From: Candidatus Pelagibacter sp.
GTDB lineage: Bacteria > Pseudomonadota > Alphaproteobacteria > Pelagibacterales > Pelagibacteraceae
Direction: 5' to 3'
Length of the DNA stretch: 64,000 nucleotides
NCBI GenBank assembly: GCA_028404615.1
Contig: JAOOBT010000002.1
Location: forward strand, 62,001-126,000
Shown: piece after piece, positions 25,183 to 32,811 of the stretch
Position numbering within the stretch: the stretch's first letter is position 1
How the letters are laid out: every line of letters starts with the position of its first letter
Program-made: the position numbers and the translations under genes
Notes under the pieces: generated by a model
Databases searched by the model: none
What the model saw: the letters and a program-made list of their open reading frames with translations, nothing else
Told to the model about the DNA's origin: nothing

Positions 25183-26424
25183 TTAACTTCTTTCAGACCA
25201 TTTCGGGATTGGATGATAGAACTTATCAGAAGCCCATTTTGTAGGAGCTACTACTCTATTCTCACAATCATCGCCTTTACATCTTACTTGGAACAAGATC
25301 ATTGGCTTAGCAACGTTTTGGCCACCAGGTCCAAATTTAATGTTTCCATAGAAAGTTTGCATTTCTGTATCAACTAGCGCATCTCTAACTGCATCTCTAT
25401 CAAAAGAATTTGCTCTTTCGAACGCATCTTTAAATACTAATAGTGCTGCAGAAGACTCTGCTGATTGATATGGCGGGTCATATCCAAATTCTTTTTGGAA
25501 GTCTTTAGCGTATTTCTTACCAGAGCCAAAAAAACTATCTTTGTAAGATAAATTTTTGTGCCACTGAGAAGCACACAATGCGTACTCTGATTTCTTTCCG
25601 TGTTGTTTAGAAAGTTTAGCAGCATCACAATGTGTCATCGCTAACATAGGAACATCAACTTTCATTTCAGAAATTTGTCTGATTGCAGTTAACGCACCTT
25701 TTGTGTGACCTGATACAACAAGCACATCTGGCTTAGTAGCTTTTACTTTAGCCAATGTCGCTGCCATATCGTTAAGTTCTTTTGGTAGTTTGTCATCGAT
25801 GATGATCTCAGATCCAGTTCTTTTCGCTGCATCTAAAATACCAAGTCTCACGTCTTGTGAGAAAGCATCTTGTTCAAACGCTTGAGCAATTCTTACTCCT
25901 TTACCACCGTTTTTCTCTACCGCTAAATCAATAGCTACTTCAAGGTATTGGTTAGCTGGTGATAACACCGCGAACAAATATTTGTATCCTTTTGTAAATA
26001 AAGATCTAGATGCACCATTAGCTTCAACCATAGGAATTTTATATTTCTCGGTTACTGGTGCAATGGCTTTCGTTAAACCTGAACTGTATGGTCCAAGCAT
26101 GTAATGAACGCCATCTTGTTTGATTAGTCTTTCAGCTAACTGAGCGGCTCTTTTTGGGTTTGACTCATCATCGTAATAGATAATTTCAAACTTATATTTC
26201 TTACCTTGTACTTCAACTCCACCCATTTTGTTTATTCTCTCAACGGCCATATTGTAACCGTTTTGAGTATGAACTCCATTTGAAGAGTATTTACCTGTAA
26301 GAGATATTGCAGAACCTAGCACAATGTAATCACCTTCAACTTTTGCAAAAGATGAAGTGAAAGAAACAAGTGCTAAAGTTATAGCTGAAATAGATGTAAT
26401 AAATAGTTTTGCTATTTTATTCAT
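25183..26424 (-). CDS. Second Liv-type ABC transporter, periplasmic binding protein
   Basis: A 413-residue type I periplasmic binding protein with a signal peptide (FITSISAITLALVSFTSSFAK, cleavage near residue 27), then YIVLGSAISLTGKYSSNGVHTQNGYNMAVERIN (family N-terminal block, seen as GSAISLTGKYSSNGVHTQNG), and YYDDESNPKRAAQLAERLI. It is longer than the first system's receptor and has an extra Cys pair near the C terminus (VRCKGDDCENR). First gene of the operon; substrate is probably an amino acid or amide but cannot be read from sequence. Confidence 0.9.
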   Translation of the reverse strand: MNKIAKLFITSISAITLALVSFTSSFAKVEGDYIVLGSAISLTGKYSSNGVHTQNGYNMAVERINKMGGVEVQGKKYKFEIIYYDDESNPKRAAQLAERLIKQDGVHYMLGPYSSGLTKAIAPVTEKYKIPMVEANGASRSLFTKGYKYLFAVLSPANQYLEVAIDLAVEKNGGKGVRIAQAFEQDAFSQDVRLGILDAAKRTGSEIIIDDKLPKELNDMAATLAKVKATKPDVLVVSGHTKGALTAIRQISEMKVDVPMLAMTHCDAAKLSKQHGKKSEYALCASQWHKNLSYKDSFFGSGKKYAKDFQKEFGYDPPYQSAESSAALLVFKDAFERANSFDRDAVRDALVDTEMQTFYGNIKFGPGGQNVAKPMILFQVRCKGDDCENRVVAPTKWASDKFYHPIPKWSERS

Positions 26425-26495
26425 TATTTCCCTTCTTGTTATTAATTAATTAATTAAAATTAAATAATTAAAACAAGAAATAGAGATTTTGACAA
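26425..26495 (-). promoter_or_regulatory. Promoter and TTAATTAA-type leader of second binding protein
   Basis: Minus-strand -35 TTGTCA (26490-26495) and -10 TTTAAT (26467-26472), 17-bp spacer. The expected 5' end is next to TTAATTAATTAATTAA (26442-26457). The leader then reads TAACAAGAAGGGAAATA into ATG, matching the livK and tctC leaders. Confidence 0.55.
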
Positions 26496-26508
26496 CAGTT
26501 AGAAGTGA

Positions 26509-27123
26509 TTAAAAATTCTGTGTCGCAGCAATGTAAACTGCTAAAATAAGTAGAACACACGCAGAAATTGTATTTAATAGCTTTGGTTTACCTCTTAACC
26601 AAACTGAAATTTTCTCAGCTGCTAATCCGTAAATCATTAACGTTAAAAAATCTAAAACAACGTATGTAATTAATAATATTAAAAACTGTGAAATGATATT
26701 TGATCCGAAATTAATAAAAGTTGGAAAAATTGTTCCAAAGAATAAAATTGCCTTTGGGCTTAAACCAGCAACTAAAAATCCATCTTTATAAAACGATAGT
26801 GGTGATTTTAACTTTTGGTCTTTAGAACTAAAACTTCTGATTTTAGACGTTAAAGTATCATAGGCTAAATATACAATATAAAATATTCCTGCCCATTTTA
26901 AGTAGTAAAGAACTTGAGGATTATCACTTAAAAAAGAACCAATTAAAAAAACTACTAGAATAGCTTGGATAGTATTTGCAGATATATCTCCGAATGCAGT
27001 CCAAACAGATCTGTTTAATCCATAGTTTAGTGTATGTGAAACTATTACAACTCTAGGCGGACCTGGAGAAATAAATAAAAATAAAATGATTTGTAAAAAT
27101 ATTATATAGTCTGTTGGAAACAT
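26509..27123 (-). CDS. LysE-family translocator
   Basis: About 204 residues with six hydrophobic segments and the LysE/RhtB N-terminal block FLFISPGPPRVVIVSHTLNYG (SPGP near residue 20). The preferred start is ATG 27123 (MFPTDYIIFLQ); a GTG four codons upstream at 27135 would leave only 13 bp to the divergent TIGR03643 gene. ISPGPP in place of the more usual PGPN is a small deviation in the signature. It exports amino acids or similar molecules in the family; the substrate is unknown. Confidence 0.82.
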   Translation of the reverse strand: MFPTDYIIFLQIILFLFISPGPPRVVIVSHTLNYGLNRSVWTAFGDISANTIQAILVVFLIGSFLSDNPQVLYYLKWAGIFYIVYLAYDTLTSKIRSFSSKDQKLKSPLSFYKDGFLVAGLSPKAILFFGTIFPTFINFGSNIISQFLILLITYVVLDFLTLMIYGLAAEKISVWLRGKPKLLNTISACVLLILAVYIAATQNF

Positions 27124-27148
27124 TTGATTAGTCACTATATATAAATTT

Positions 27149-27445
27149 ATGAAGAAAAAAAGTTTTATCCCTCAAACAAAAGTTAAAAACCCTGAGCCAA
27201 AGGAAAAGGATGATAATTGGATTATTTGGGCTGCATGGGCCGATAGAATTACTTTTGAGGAGATAAAAGAGAAAACTGGAAAAAACGAGTCTCAAGTAAT
27301 TAAAATAATGAGAAAAAATTTAAAGCCTGGCTCATTTCGTTTGTGGAGAAAAAGAGTGCACAATACTAGCATCAAACACAGGAAAAAATTTCAATTAGGT
27401 AGAAAAAAACTTAGAGAAAAAGTTAAATTAACTGATATATATTAA
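27149..27445 (+). CDS. TIGR03643/DUF2805-family protein
   Basis: A 98-residue basic protein with the family core DDNWIIWAAWADRITFEEIKEKTGKNESQVIKIMRKNL (recognised by IIWAAWADRITFEEI and ESQVIKIMR), followed by LKPGSFRLWRKRV and a lysine/arginine-rich tail. The central part looks like a helix-turn-helix (EEIKEKTGKNESQVIKIMR), so it may bind nucleic acid. Function unknown. It ends three bases before the glutaredoxin gene and is divergent from LysE with almost no gap. Confidence 0.78.
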   Translation: MKKKSFIPQTKVKNPEPKEKDDNWIIWAAWADRITFEEIKEKTGKNESQVIKIMRKNLKPGSFRLWRKRVHNTSIKHRKKFQLGRKKLREKVKLTDIY

Positions 27446-27447
27446 TT

Positions 27448-27702
27448 ATGAAAAAAGTCACAATTTATACTGGCAATCCTTGCTCATTTTGCGCAGCAGC
27501 TAAAGCTTTACTAAAAACAAAAAATGTTGATATAGAAGAAATTGATATTTGGGCAAACCCAGCAAACGCCAAAGAAATGCTTCAAAGAACTAATGGAGCA
27601 AGAACTATTCCTCAAATTTTTATCGGGGATCATTACATTGGTGGTAATGATAAACTTCAAGAAGCAAATAAAACTGGTGAATTAGATAAACTTTTAGCTT
27701 AG
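27448..27702 (+). CDS. grxC: Glutaredoxin 3 (GrxC-type)
   Basis: An 84-residue glutaredoxin with a CxxC active site (NPCSFCAAAK; family CPYC or CPFC, so Ser replaces Pro in the first position after Cys), the TIPQIF cis-proline loop and the GG of YIGGNDKL. It reduces disulphides with glutathione. The CSFC site lacks the proline after the first Cys, which is less common and could alter redox potential. It overlaps the ribokinase stop by four bases (TTAG). Confidence 0.92.
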   Translation: MKKVTIYTGNPCSFCAAAKALLKTKNVDIEEIDIWANPANAKEMLQRTNGARTIPQIFIGDHYIGGNDKLQEANKTGELDKLLA

Positions 27703-28607
27703 CTTAAATCTTTTATATAAGGCATTGCATCAGCAGCACCTTTTTTTGTCGTAGAAATTCCTGAAACTTTTATTGCAAATTTTAAACATTCTTTAATATC
27801 CATTTTTTTCTCTAATCCAGAAGCTAAAGCTCCACTAAAAGCATCACCTGCTCCTGTAGTGTCTTTTACCTTGTTCTTGAGATCTAGAGCTGGCATTGCA
27901 AAGTTAGAACTTTGATTAGTAAAATAAATTCCTTTATCTCCTAAAGTGATTATTGAGTTTTTCACACCTTTTTTAATGAAAAAATCACCTGCCTCTTTTG
28001 CTTGATCATAATTTTCTATTTTTTTTCCAAAATAAAATTCCGCCTCAGTTTCATTAGGAGTAAAAAAATCGATATATTTGAAAAATTCATCTTCAATTTT
28101 TATTGCCGGTGCTGGATTTAAAATAGTAATTGCACCACCTTTTTTCGCTAATTTTAAAGCATGTAAAGTCACATCTGTTTTGATTTCTAATTGAGTTAAA
28201 AAAACTTTGCAATTTGAAATCAAATTCGAAAATTTATTTACCTCATCTATAGTTATTTCCATAGAAGCGCCTGGGTAAACAATAATAGCGTTTGTACCAT
28301 CAGTTTGATTAACCATGATACCAGCGACTCCTGTTGGATGTTCATTCGAAACAAAAACTGTTTCATGATTTAAATTATTTTTTTTATACAACTCAATCGC
28401 CATTTTCCCATATTCATCGTCACCAACTTTTCCTAGAAAACTAACTTTACTTTTCAACCTAGCAGCTGCAATTGCCTGGTTAGATCCTTTGCCACCAGGT
28501 CCAACTTGAAAGCCTGAACCAAATACAGTTTGCCCTTTAGTAGGTAATTTTTCAGAATAGAAAGTATTATCAGCTACGAAATTTCCTAATACACAAATAT
28601 CAGTCAT
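27699..28607 (-). CDS. rbsK: Ribokinase (PfkB family)
   Basis: A 302-residue PfkB-family kinase. It has GGKGSNQAIAAARL near residue 40, ITLGDKGIYF and the C-terminal signature DTTGAGDAFSGALASGL with the catalytic Asp and anion hole. These match ribokinase, which phosphorylates D-ribose to ribose 5-phosphate; other sugars or nucleosides are possible. No ribose transporter or rbsD lies nearby. The CcdA gene is directly upstream with one-base overlap. Confidence 0.85.
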   Translation of the reverse strand: MTDICVLGNFVADNTFYSEKLPTKGQTVFGSGFQVGPGGKGSNQAIAAARLKSKVSFLGKVGDDEYGKMAIELYKKNNLNHETVFVSNEHPTGVAGIMVNQTDGTNAIIVYPGASMEITIDEVNKFSNLISNCKVFLTQLEIKTDVTLHALKLAKKGGAITILNPAPAIKIEDEFFKYIDFFTPNETEAEFYFGKKIENYDQAKEAGDFFIKKGVKNSIITLGDKGIYFTNQSSNFAMPALDLKNKVKDTTGAGDAFSGALASGLEKKMDIKECLKFAIKVSGISTTKKGAADAMPYIKDLS

Positions 28608-29320
28608 TAACCAAGCGTAGTGAGGATCGGGAAGATTGTCAAAATATAATAACTAATAACTTGAATTTGATTAGTGGCAATTAATATTCCAGTTAATAAT
28701 AAAATCACTCCTCCAGTTTTAGTAACTCTTCCATAATATTTACTAAAACCCTTTCTAGTAGTTAAAAATCTACTCATATAATAGCCGGATAAAATAAAAG
28801 GGATTGCTAATCCTAAAGAGTAAAATGAAAGTAATAATACTCCAGTACTAACAGAAGCTTCTGTTGCAGATAGAGCCAATATAGATCCTAACACGGGACC
28901 AATGCATGGGGTCCATCCAAAAGCAAAAGCTGCACCAACTAATAATGGAAAAGCATAATTATTTTTATAGCTTTGAGTTTCAATTCTTTTTTCTTGATTT
29001 AAGAAACTAAAATTAAAAATACCTAACATTTGAAAAGAGAAAAGAATAATCAAAATTCCTGCTGCAATTCTTAATTCATTAGATAAAAATAATAATATAT
29101 TTCCCACAGCTGAAGCAGTTGCACCTAGAATAATAAATATAAGTGAAAATCCTAAAGAAAATAAAATAGTTTTAATAAGAACACTTCGTCTGTCTTGCTC
29201 AATTTCATCTAAATTTTTTCCAGTAATGTAGGAAATATAGCCTGGAATAATAGGCAATACACATGGAGTTAAAAAACTTATAAATCCAGCTCCGAAAGCA
29301 AAAACTAACTTTACGATCAT
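28607..29320 (-). CDS. ccdA: CcdA-type cytochrome c biogenesis/thiol electron-transfer protein
   Basis: A 237-residue membrane protein with six helices and the two Cys motifs of CcdA/DsbD-beta: FLTPCVLPIIPGY near residue 20 and FGWTPCIGPVLGSILA near residue 135. It carries reducing power from cytoplasmic thioredoxin to the periplasm for haem attachment to c-type cytochromes. The window encodes clients (cytochrome c', PQQ-cytochrome c protein). It overlaps the ribokinase start by one base. Confidence 0.93.
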   Translation of the reverse strand: MIVKLVFAFGAGFISFLTPCVLPIIPGYISYITGKNLDEIEQDRRSVLIKTILFSLGFSLIFIILGATASAVGNILLFLSNELRIAAGILIILFSFQMLGIFNFSFLNQEKRIETQSYKNNYAFPLLVGAAFAFGWTPCIGPVLGSILALSATEASVSTGVLLLSFYSLGLAIPFILSGYYMSRFLTTRKGFSKYYGRVTKTGGVILLLTGILIATNQIQVISYYILTIFPILTTLG

Positions 29321-29370
29321 ATAAACTTTATATTTGCCTTTGATCTTTACCGCAATTACAATATTAACTC

Positions 29371-29715
29371 ATGATAATAAAATACCTTGGTTTTCTATTT
29401 ACTCTTCTTTGGTCTTATACTTTTATTAAAACACAAAGTTTATTTAAAAAAGGATCAGGGTTCTTAATTACATTATTTGTTTCAAACATTTCTTGGTTAA
29501 CTTTTATAGCTGCTTGTTTTTATGGTTTTAAAAATTTTGAATTCTATTACGTTGTGATAGGAATAGTCTTTATCATTGCGCTAATTCAATTAACTTTTGG
29601 TCGAATAAGCTTATTTATTAATTCAAAGTTTGAAAATAAAGATAACTTAATAAGAATAAAAACCGTTATTGAATATATTATAATTATTGCAATACTTTAC
29701 TATATTTTTAATTAA
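29371..29715 (+). CDS. Hypothetical membrane protein
   Basis: A 114-residue protein with four hydrophobic segments (about residues 3-17, 30-50, 58-78 and 94-112), basic ends and many Ile/Phe. I do not recognise a family. It is divergent from ccdA with a 50-bp gap, and its TAA stop overlaps that of the convergent phosphatase gene by four bases (TTAA). No Cys or His motifs stand out. Confidence 0.6.
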   Translation: MIIKYLGFLFTLLWSYTFIKTQSLFKKGSGFLITLFVSNISWLTFIAACFYGFKNFEFYYVVIGIVFIIALIQLTFGRISLFINSKFENKDNLIRIKTVIEYIIIIAILYYIFN

Positions 29716-30272
29716 TCAGTTTGAATTGTTCCTAAAACTTTAAAATTTTTGTCAGCTATAACTATTTCTCCTGAACTTGGAACTGCAGTTGTTACAGCAG
29801 TGATAATACTGTAATGAGTTATCAATATTAAATTTTTACCTTTTCCGTCCCATTTTTTCACAAAATTATAAAGTTCTTTTAATTGTTTTCCCTCATTCCT
29901 GTTGTATGGAGACTGAAATGTAGAATTTAATGCTGTAAATTCCCTATAATTTCCAAATGCATATTTAGCGGTGTCTTTGCATCTACACCATTGACTGCTT
30001 AAAACTTGGTCTACGGGAACTTTATTTTTTTTAAATAATTTACCAATTTTTTTTGATTGTTTTATGCCTGTTAGATTTAAATTTCTTTGTGTCTTACAAT
30101 CATTAATTTCAAATCCTGGCGGGTCCCCTCCACCTGGAGCTAATGAATGCCTAATTAAAATAATTTTGTTTCCCTCTTGCGCTAAATTCCAGAGTTGGTC
30201 TGATGCATTTAAATGTGATGTAAAAAGAGAAAAGAATAAACTTATAAATAGGGAAATAATGTTTTTCTTCAT
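29712..30272 (-). CDS. Histidine-phosphatase-superfamily protein, exported
   Basis: A 186-residue protein with a signal peptide (IISLFISLFFSLFTSHLNA). It has the RHG-type motif as LIRHSLAPGGGDPPGF (near residue 40), SSQWCRCKDTAKYAFG with the second arginine and the C-terminal LITHYSIITAVT with the second catalytic His (seen as THYS, family GH). It is a periplasmic phosphatase of the phosphoglycerate-mutase-like fold. The substrate is unknown. The two cysteines of CRC and the C of NDCKTQ could form a disulphide. Confidence 0.82.
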   Translation of the reverse strand: MKKNIISLFISLFFSLFTSHLNASDQLWNLAQEGNKIILIRHSLAPGGGDPPGFEINDCKTQRNLNLTGIKQSKKIGKLFKKNKVPVDQVLSSQWCRCKDTAKYAFGNYREFTALNSTFQSPYNRNEGKQLKELYNFVKKWDGKGKNLILITHYSIITAVTTAVPSSGEIVIADKNFKVLGTIQTD

Positions 30273-30377
30273 GGTGGGTGAAATGACAGTCTTACAAATT
30301 TATGCAGCCTTGGTCTAGAGGACATTGCAGAATGATTCTACGACTTTCATAGGTTGTATTCAAAAACCTTTAAAGTG

Positions 30378-30386
30378 TGTGGATAA
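30378..30386 (-). other. DnaA-box consensus in an intergenic gap
   Basis: TGTGGATAA (the reverse of TTATCCACA) is a perfect match to the DnaA box. It lies in the 133-bp gap between the FkbM methyltransferase and phosphatase genes. A second perfect box is at 36222-36230. Single boxes may be chance; the sequence is AT-rich. Confidence 0.3.
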
Positions 30387-30405
30387 TTTTAAAATCAAAA
30401 GTTGA

Positions 30406-31143
30406 TTAGTTTTGTTGTTTTTTTTGAAAAATATAATTAATTTCTGATTTCCCTTTTTGAAAATATCCTTTTTTTTTTAGATACGATATTAATTTTTTCT
30501 TTTTGTTTTTTGAGCTCTTATTGTAATCCAGTATTTCTACACATATCACTTTAATATCAAACTCTTTAAAATCCACTGATTTTATAACTTCAAGTTCATG
30601 CCCCTCTATATCAATATTCATGAAATCTATTTTATAAAAATCATATTTTTTAAATAAACTATTTAAAGTGTTCGTTTTAATATTCTTAATTTTAAAATCT
30701 TTTTTGCTGATTTTGAAATGTTTGCTTAACCAATTTTTGTGATTTGAGTCCAAAGTATTTTTTGAGTCAAAATCGCCCAAAAAAAAGAGTTTTTTTTTAG
30801 TTTTTTTATTAGATATTGCTGAACAGATGTTTATATCAGATGGTCTCGCATAATTAAATAAATCAATAGTTAAAGGATTTAAATCAATATTTAAACCATA
30901 CCAGCCTTTTTTAAACATCTCTAAAGTATTATTTGATCTAGTGGGATGAAAACACCCTAAATCTACGTATACTCCTTTAAAGTCCTTATCAAATAATTCT
31001 AGTATTTTTTTTTCTTCTCCAAATTGAGAACTTTTAAATAAAAATTTAAAATTTCTAATATAAATATTGTAAAATAAGTAAAATTTTTTAAGTAAAGGAA
31101 ATCTTTTGCTTAAGTCGAGAAATTTAGAATTTTTTGTAGACAT
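30406..31143 (-). CDS. FkbM-family methyltransferase
   Basis: A 245-residue FkbM-domain protein: KGVYVDLGCFHPTRSNNTLEMFKKGWYGLNIDLNP (motif I seen as YVDLGCFHPTRSNNTL), a central N..S..F motif and DFMNIDIEGHELEVIKSVDF, the D.EG.E motif. FkbM proteins O-methylate sugars or small molecules on surface polysaccharides and natural products. The gene overlaps the msrB stop by one base and lies at the end of the cysE-msrB run. A polysaccharide role is inferred. Confidence 0.85.
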   Translation of the reverse strand: MSTKNSKFLDLSKRFPLLKKFYLFYNIYIRNFKFLFKSSQFGEEKKILELFDKDFKGVYVDLGCFHPTRSNNTLEMFKKGWYGLNIDLNPLTIDLFNYARPSDINICSAISNKKTKKKLFFLGDFDSKNTLDSNHKNWLSKHFKISKKDFKIKNIKTNTLNSLFKKYDFYKIDFMNIDIEGHELEVIKSVDFKEFDIKVICVEILDYNKSSKNKKKKLISYLKKKGYFQKGKSEINYIFQKKQQN

Positions 31144-31517
31144 TATTTGGGTTTAAATATTAAACAAACACCATTATTACAATATCTCTTTCCTGTAGGT
31201 TTAGGTCCATCATCAAAAACATGTCCGTGATGACCGCCACATTTTTTACAATGATACTCTGTTCTTGGATAACCAATGTGCATATCTTTTTTTTCTTCAA
31301 AAACATTTGGTAGAGACTCAAAAAAAGACGGCCAACCAGACCCACTTTCATACTTTGTGCTCGACTCAAATAACTTTGTTCCACAACCAGCACAGTGATA
31401 AGAACCCTCTCTCTTTTCATTGTTTAATGGGCTGCTTCCAGGAGACTCTGTCCCCTCCTGTTTTAAAACATAATTTTGTTCAGGAGTTAAATTAGGATCC
31501 CAGTCTTTAGTGCTCAT
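31143..31517 (-). CDS. msrB: Peptide-methionine (R)-S-oxide reductase
   Basis: A 124-residue MsrB with zinc-binding pairs CAGC (near residue 42) and CKKC (near 92), [41 protein letters not shown] (seen by [10 protein letters not shown] and KRYCNN). The catalytic Cys is in RYCNN. The C terminus GVCLIFKPK replaces the common SLKF ending and adds one more Cys that could act as resolving thiol. The enzyme repairs oxidised methionine. It overlaps cysE by 11 bases. Confidence 0.94.
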   Translation of the reverse strand: MSTKDWDPNLTPEQNYVLKQEGTESPGSSPLNNEKREGSYHCAGCGTKLFESSTKYESGSGWPSFFESLPNVFEEKKDMHIGYPRTEYHCKKCGGHHGHVFDDGPKPTGKRYCNNGVCLIFKPK

Positions 31518-32085
31518 CTTTTACTTTGTCGTCGACACCGTAAGGTCTAAATTTTCCTTGGTTTTCTGATTTTACTGCTTTGGCCGGTATACCAACCATG
31601 GTTGCGCTTTCAGGAACATCCTTAACCACAACAGCATTTGCAGCTATTCTTGCACCATCTCCAACTTTTACAGGACCGATTATCTGAGCTCCAGAACCAA
31701 TAACTACATTATCACCTATTGTTGGGTGTCTTTTTTCGTGACGTTGCTTTTCGCTATCTATGCTTGGTGAGCTGCCACCTAAAGTTACCGCATGATAAAT
31801 TGTTACGTTATTTCCAATTTCAGAAGTCTCACCAATAACAACTCCCATGCCGTGGTCTATAAATAAATTTTTTCCAATTTTAGCACCTGGATGAATTTCA
31901 ATACCCGTAAAAAATCTTACAGTCTGTGAGATAATCCTTGCAATAAGATCAAATCCTGCCTTGTAAAAGAAGTTTGATATATGATGGAAAAAAACTGCCT
32001 TAACTCCAGGATAAGTAAGAATGATACTCACTATAGATTTTGCCGCAGGATCTCTTCTCTTTATAGACTCTATGTAATCGCTCAT
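31507..32085 (-). CDS. cysE: Serine O-acetyltransferase (EpsC/CysE type)
   Basis: A left-handed beta-helix acetyltransferase, 192 residues with the start at ATG 32085 ([17 protein letters not shown]). A longer ORF reaches 32157 but would overlap the divergent VOC gene start, and its extra residues do not look like CysE. Landmarks are [56 protein letters not shown] (in part) and [12 protein letters not shown]. It makes O-acetylserine for cysteine synthesis. No cysK is nearby. msrB overlaps downstream. Confidence 0.93.
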   Translation of the reverse strand: MSDYIESIKRRDPAAKSIVSIILTYPGVKAVFFHHISNFFYKAGFDLIARIISQTVRFFTGIEIHPGAKIGKNLFIDHGMGVVIGETSEIGNNVTIYHAVTLGGSSPSIDSEKQRHEKRHPTIGDNVVIGSGAQIIGPVKVGDGARIAANAVVVKDVPESATMVGIPAKAVKSENQGKFRPYGVDDKVKDEH

Positions 32086-32139
32086 AATACTTATATAATG
32101 TCTACTTGAAAAATTTAAAGAAAAATATATATAAAATGC

Positions 32140-32535
32140 ATGAGTAGACCATTTCATTTAGCAGTACCAGCAGGAGACCTCACGGACTCGGTGCATTTCT
32201 ATGAAAAAATCTTAGAATGTAAGCTTGGTAACAGAGAAGAGGGAAAATGGATTGACGTAGATTTTTGGGGTAATGAACTCACGTTGCACAAAACTAATAT
32301 GAAGCTTCCTTCTGAAAGACATGACGTGGATATGGGGTCAGTACCGGTCCCTCATTTTGGAGTTCATTTAGATCCAAAAATCTTTGAAAAAATAAAAGAA
32401 AATTTAAAGAAAAATAATATTGATTATTTAGATAAGCCATACACTCGATTTAAAGACCAAAAAGAAGAGCAAGAAACCTTCTTCATCAAAGATCCTCATG
32501 GCAATGTTTTAGAGCTTAAAACATTGAAGAATTAA
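32140..32535 (+). CDS. VOC-superfamily (glyoxalase/dioxygenase fold) protein
   Basis: A 131-residue single VOC unit with paired beta-alpha-beta modules: [29 protein letters not shown] (first metal ligand His in FHLAV), [14 protein letters not shown] with second ligand His, and the C-terminal [15 protein letters not shown] with a Glu ligand. It binds a divalent metal; the substrate is unknown. It is divergent from cysE by 54 bp and sits just upstream of the riboswitch-controlled methionine operon. Confidence 0.83.
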   Translation: MSRPFHLAVPAGDLTDSVHFYEKILECKLGNREEGKWIDVDFWGNELTLHKTNMKLPSERHDVDMGSVPVPHFGVHLDPKIFEKIKENLKKNNIDYLDKPYTRFKDQKEEQETFFIKDPHGNVLELKTLKN

Positions 32536-32538
32536 GTA

Positions 32539-32568
32539 TTGACAAATAATTGTTAGTTTTGATATAAG
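32539..32568 (+). promoter_or_regulatory. Promoter of the riboswitch-controlled bhmT-metY operon
   Basis: Consensus -35 TTGACA at 32539-32544 and -10 TATAAG at 32563-32568 with an 18-bp spacer. The transcript would start near 32574, exactly at the 5' edge of the SAM-II aptamer. This is the clearest sigma-70 type promoter in the window. Confidence 0.75.
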
Positions 32569-32571
32569 CAT

Positions 32572-32623
32572 GCAGCGCTGAGTTAAGACAACTTGCGGGC
32601 GCTTAATAAATCCAGCTAAAGCG
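32572..32623 (+). promoter_or_regulatory. SAM-II riboswitch aptamer upstream of bhmT
   Basis: The sequence matches the SAM-II (metA motif, SAM_alpha) consensus block by block: GCGCTGAGTTAA, then TTGCGGGCGC, then TTAATAAATCCAGCTAAA. P1 is GCGCT (32575-32579) with GGCGC (32598-32602); the AGCTAAA near 32614-32620 forms the pseudoknot with the TTGC loop. The 3' end GCTAAAGCG (32615-32623) is perfectly complementary to CGCTTTAGC (32642-32650) in the terminator, giving an antiterminator. So SAM binding should free the terminator and stop transcription. SAM-II is characteristic of alphaproteobacterial methionine genes. Confidence 0.9.
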
Positions 32624-32636
32624 TTCTAGTCACATG

Positions 32637-32665
32637 ACCACCGCTTTAGCCGGTGGTTTTTTTTT
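32637..32665 (+). terminator. SAM-II-controlled intrinsic terminator
   Basis: Stem ACCACCG (32637-32643) with CGGTGGT (32651-32657), loop CTTTAGC, followed by a nine-T run ending at 32665. The loop is complementary to the aptamer 3' strand, so terminator and antiterminator are mutually exclusive. Confidence 0.9.
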
Positions 32666-32680
32666 GGAATAATCTAAAAT

Positions 32681-32740
32681 TTAACCGGGTATTTGAACCA
32701 TATTGTACACCTGGCACTTGCCGAAGTACTAAAAAGGAGA
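32681..32740 (+). promoter_or_regulatory. Probable SAM-V riboswitch aptamer with embedded ribosome-binding site
   Basis: Immediately after the terminator lies a second H-type pseudoknot candidate: P1 CCGGGT (32685-32690) with ACCTGG (32709-32714), and P2 GTAC (32705-32708) with GTAC (32726-32729), followed by TAAAAAGGAG. The layout and 3' end resemble SAM-II (…GC then TAAAAAGG…), as expected for SAM-V, which is known from Pelagibacter and occurs in tandem with SAM-II. AAGGAG (32734-32739) is the ribosome site of the following micro-ORF and falls at the pseudoknot 3' edge, so SAM binding would block translation. Confidence 0.75.
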
Positions 32741-32743
32741 AGT

Positions 32744-32800
32744 AGATGAAATCATTAGATCCCCTCAAACGGTTTCATCTCTCTCCGGTTAATTGGAGAG
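32744..32800 (+). promoter_or_regulatory. Two adjacent RNA hairpins masking the micro-ORF start and the bhmT ribosome site
   Basis: Stem A: AGATGAAATC (32744-32753) pairs with GGTTTCATCT (32771-32780), ten pairs including one G-U, and contains the micro-ORF ATG. Stem B: CTCTCC (32781-32786) pairs with GGAGAG (32795-32800), loop GGTTAATT, and contains the bhmT ribosome site. The stems are back to back. Ribosomes translating the micro-ORF would unfold both. Confidence 0.6.
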
Positions 32801-32811
32801 AAAATGAGTAA
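32746..32811 (+). CDS. 21-codon leader peptide overlapping bhmT start
   Basis: ATG at 32746 follows AAGGAG by six bases, and the frame (MKSLDPLKRF... ending NWRENE) runs 21 codons to a TAA that overlaps the bhmT ATG (ATGAGTAA). The ribosome site belongs to the SAM-V element. It has no methionine after the first, so it is not an attenuator of the classical type; its likely job is translational coupling to bhmT. Whether it is conserved was not tested. Confidence 0.6.
   Translation: MKSLDPLKRFHLSPVNWRENE

Noticed and set aside
30330..30380. Stretch with AGGTT...AACCT and a TCTAGAGGAC segment that looked like a tRNA T-arm and D-arm
   Set aside because: No matching 7-bp acceptor stem, no 7-base TTCRANY loop and no proper anticodon arm. 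It may be a chance resemblance.
32136..32147. Three-codon ORF (ATGCATGAGTAG) overlapping the VOC gene start
   Set aside because: No ribosome site and too short to be compared with the real micro-ORF cases.
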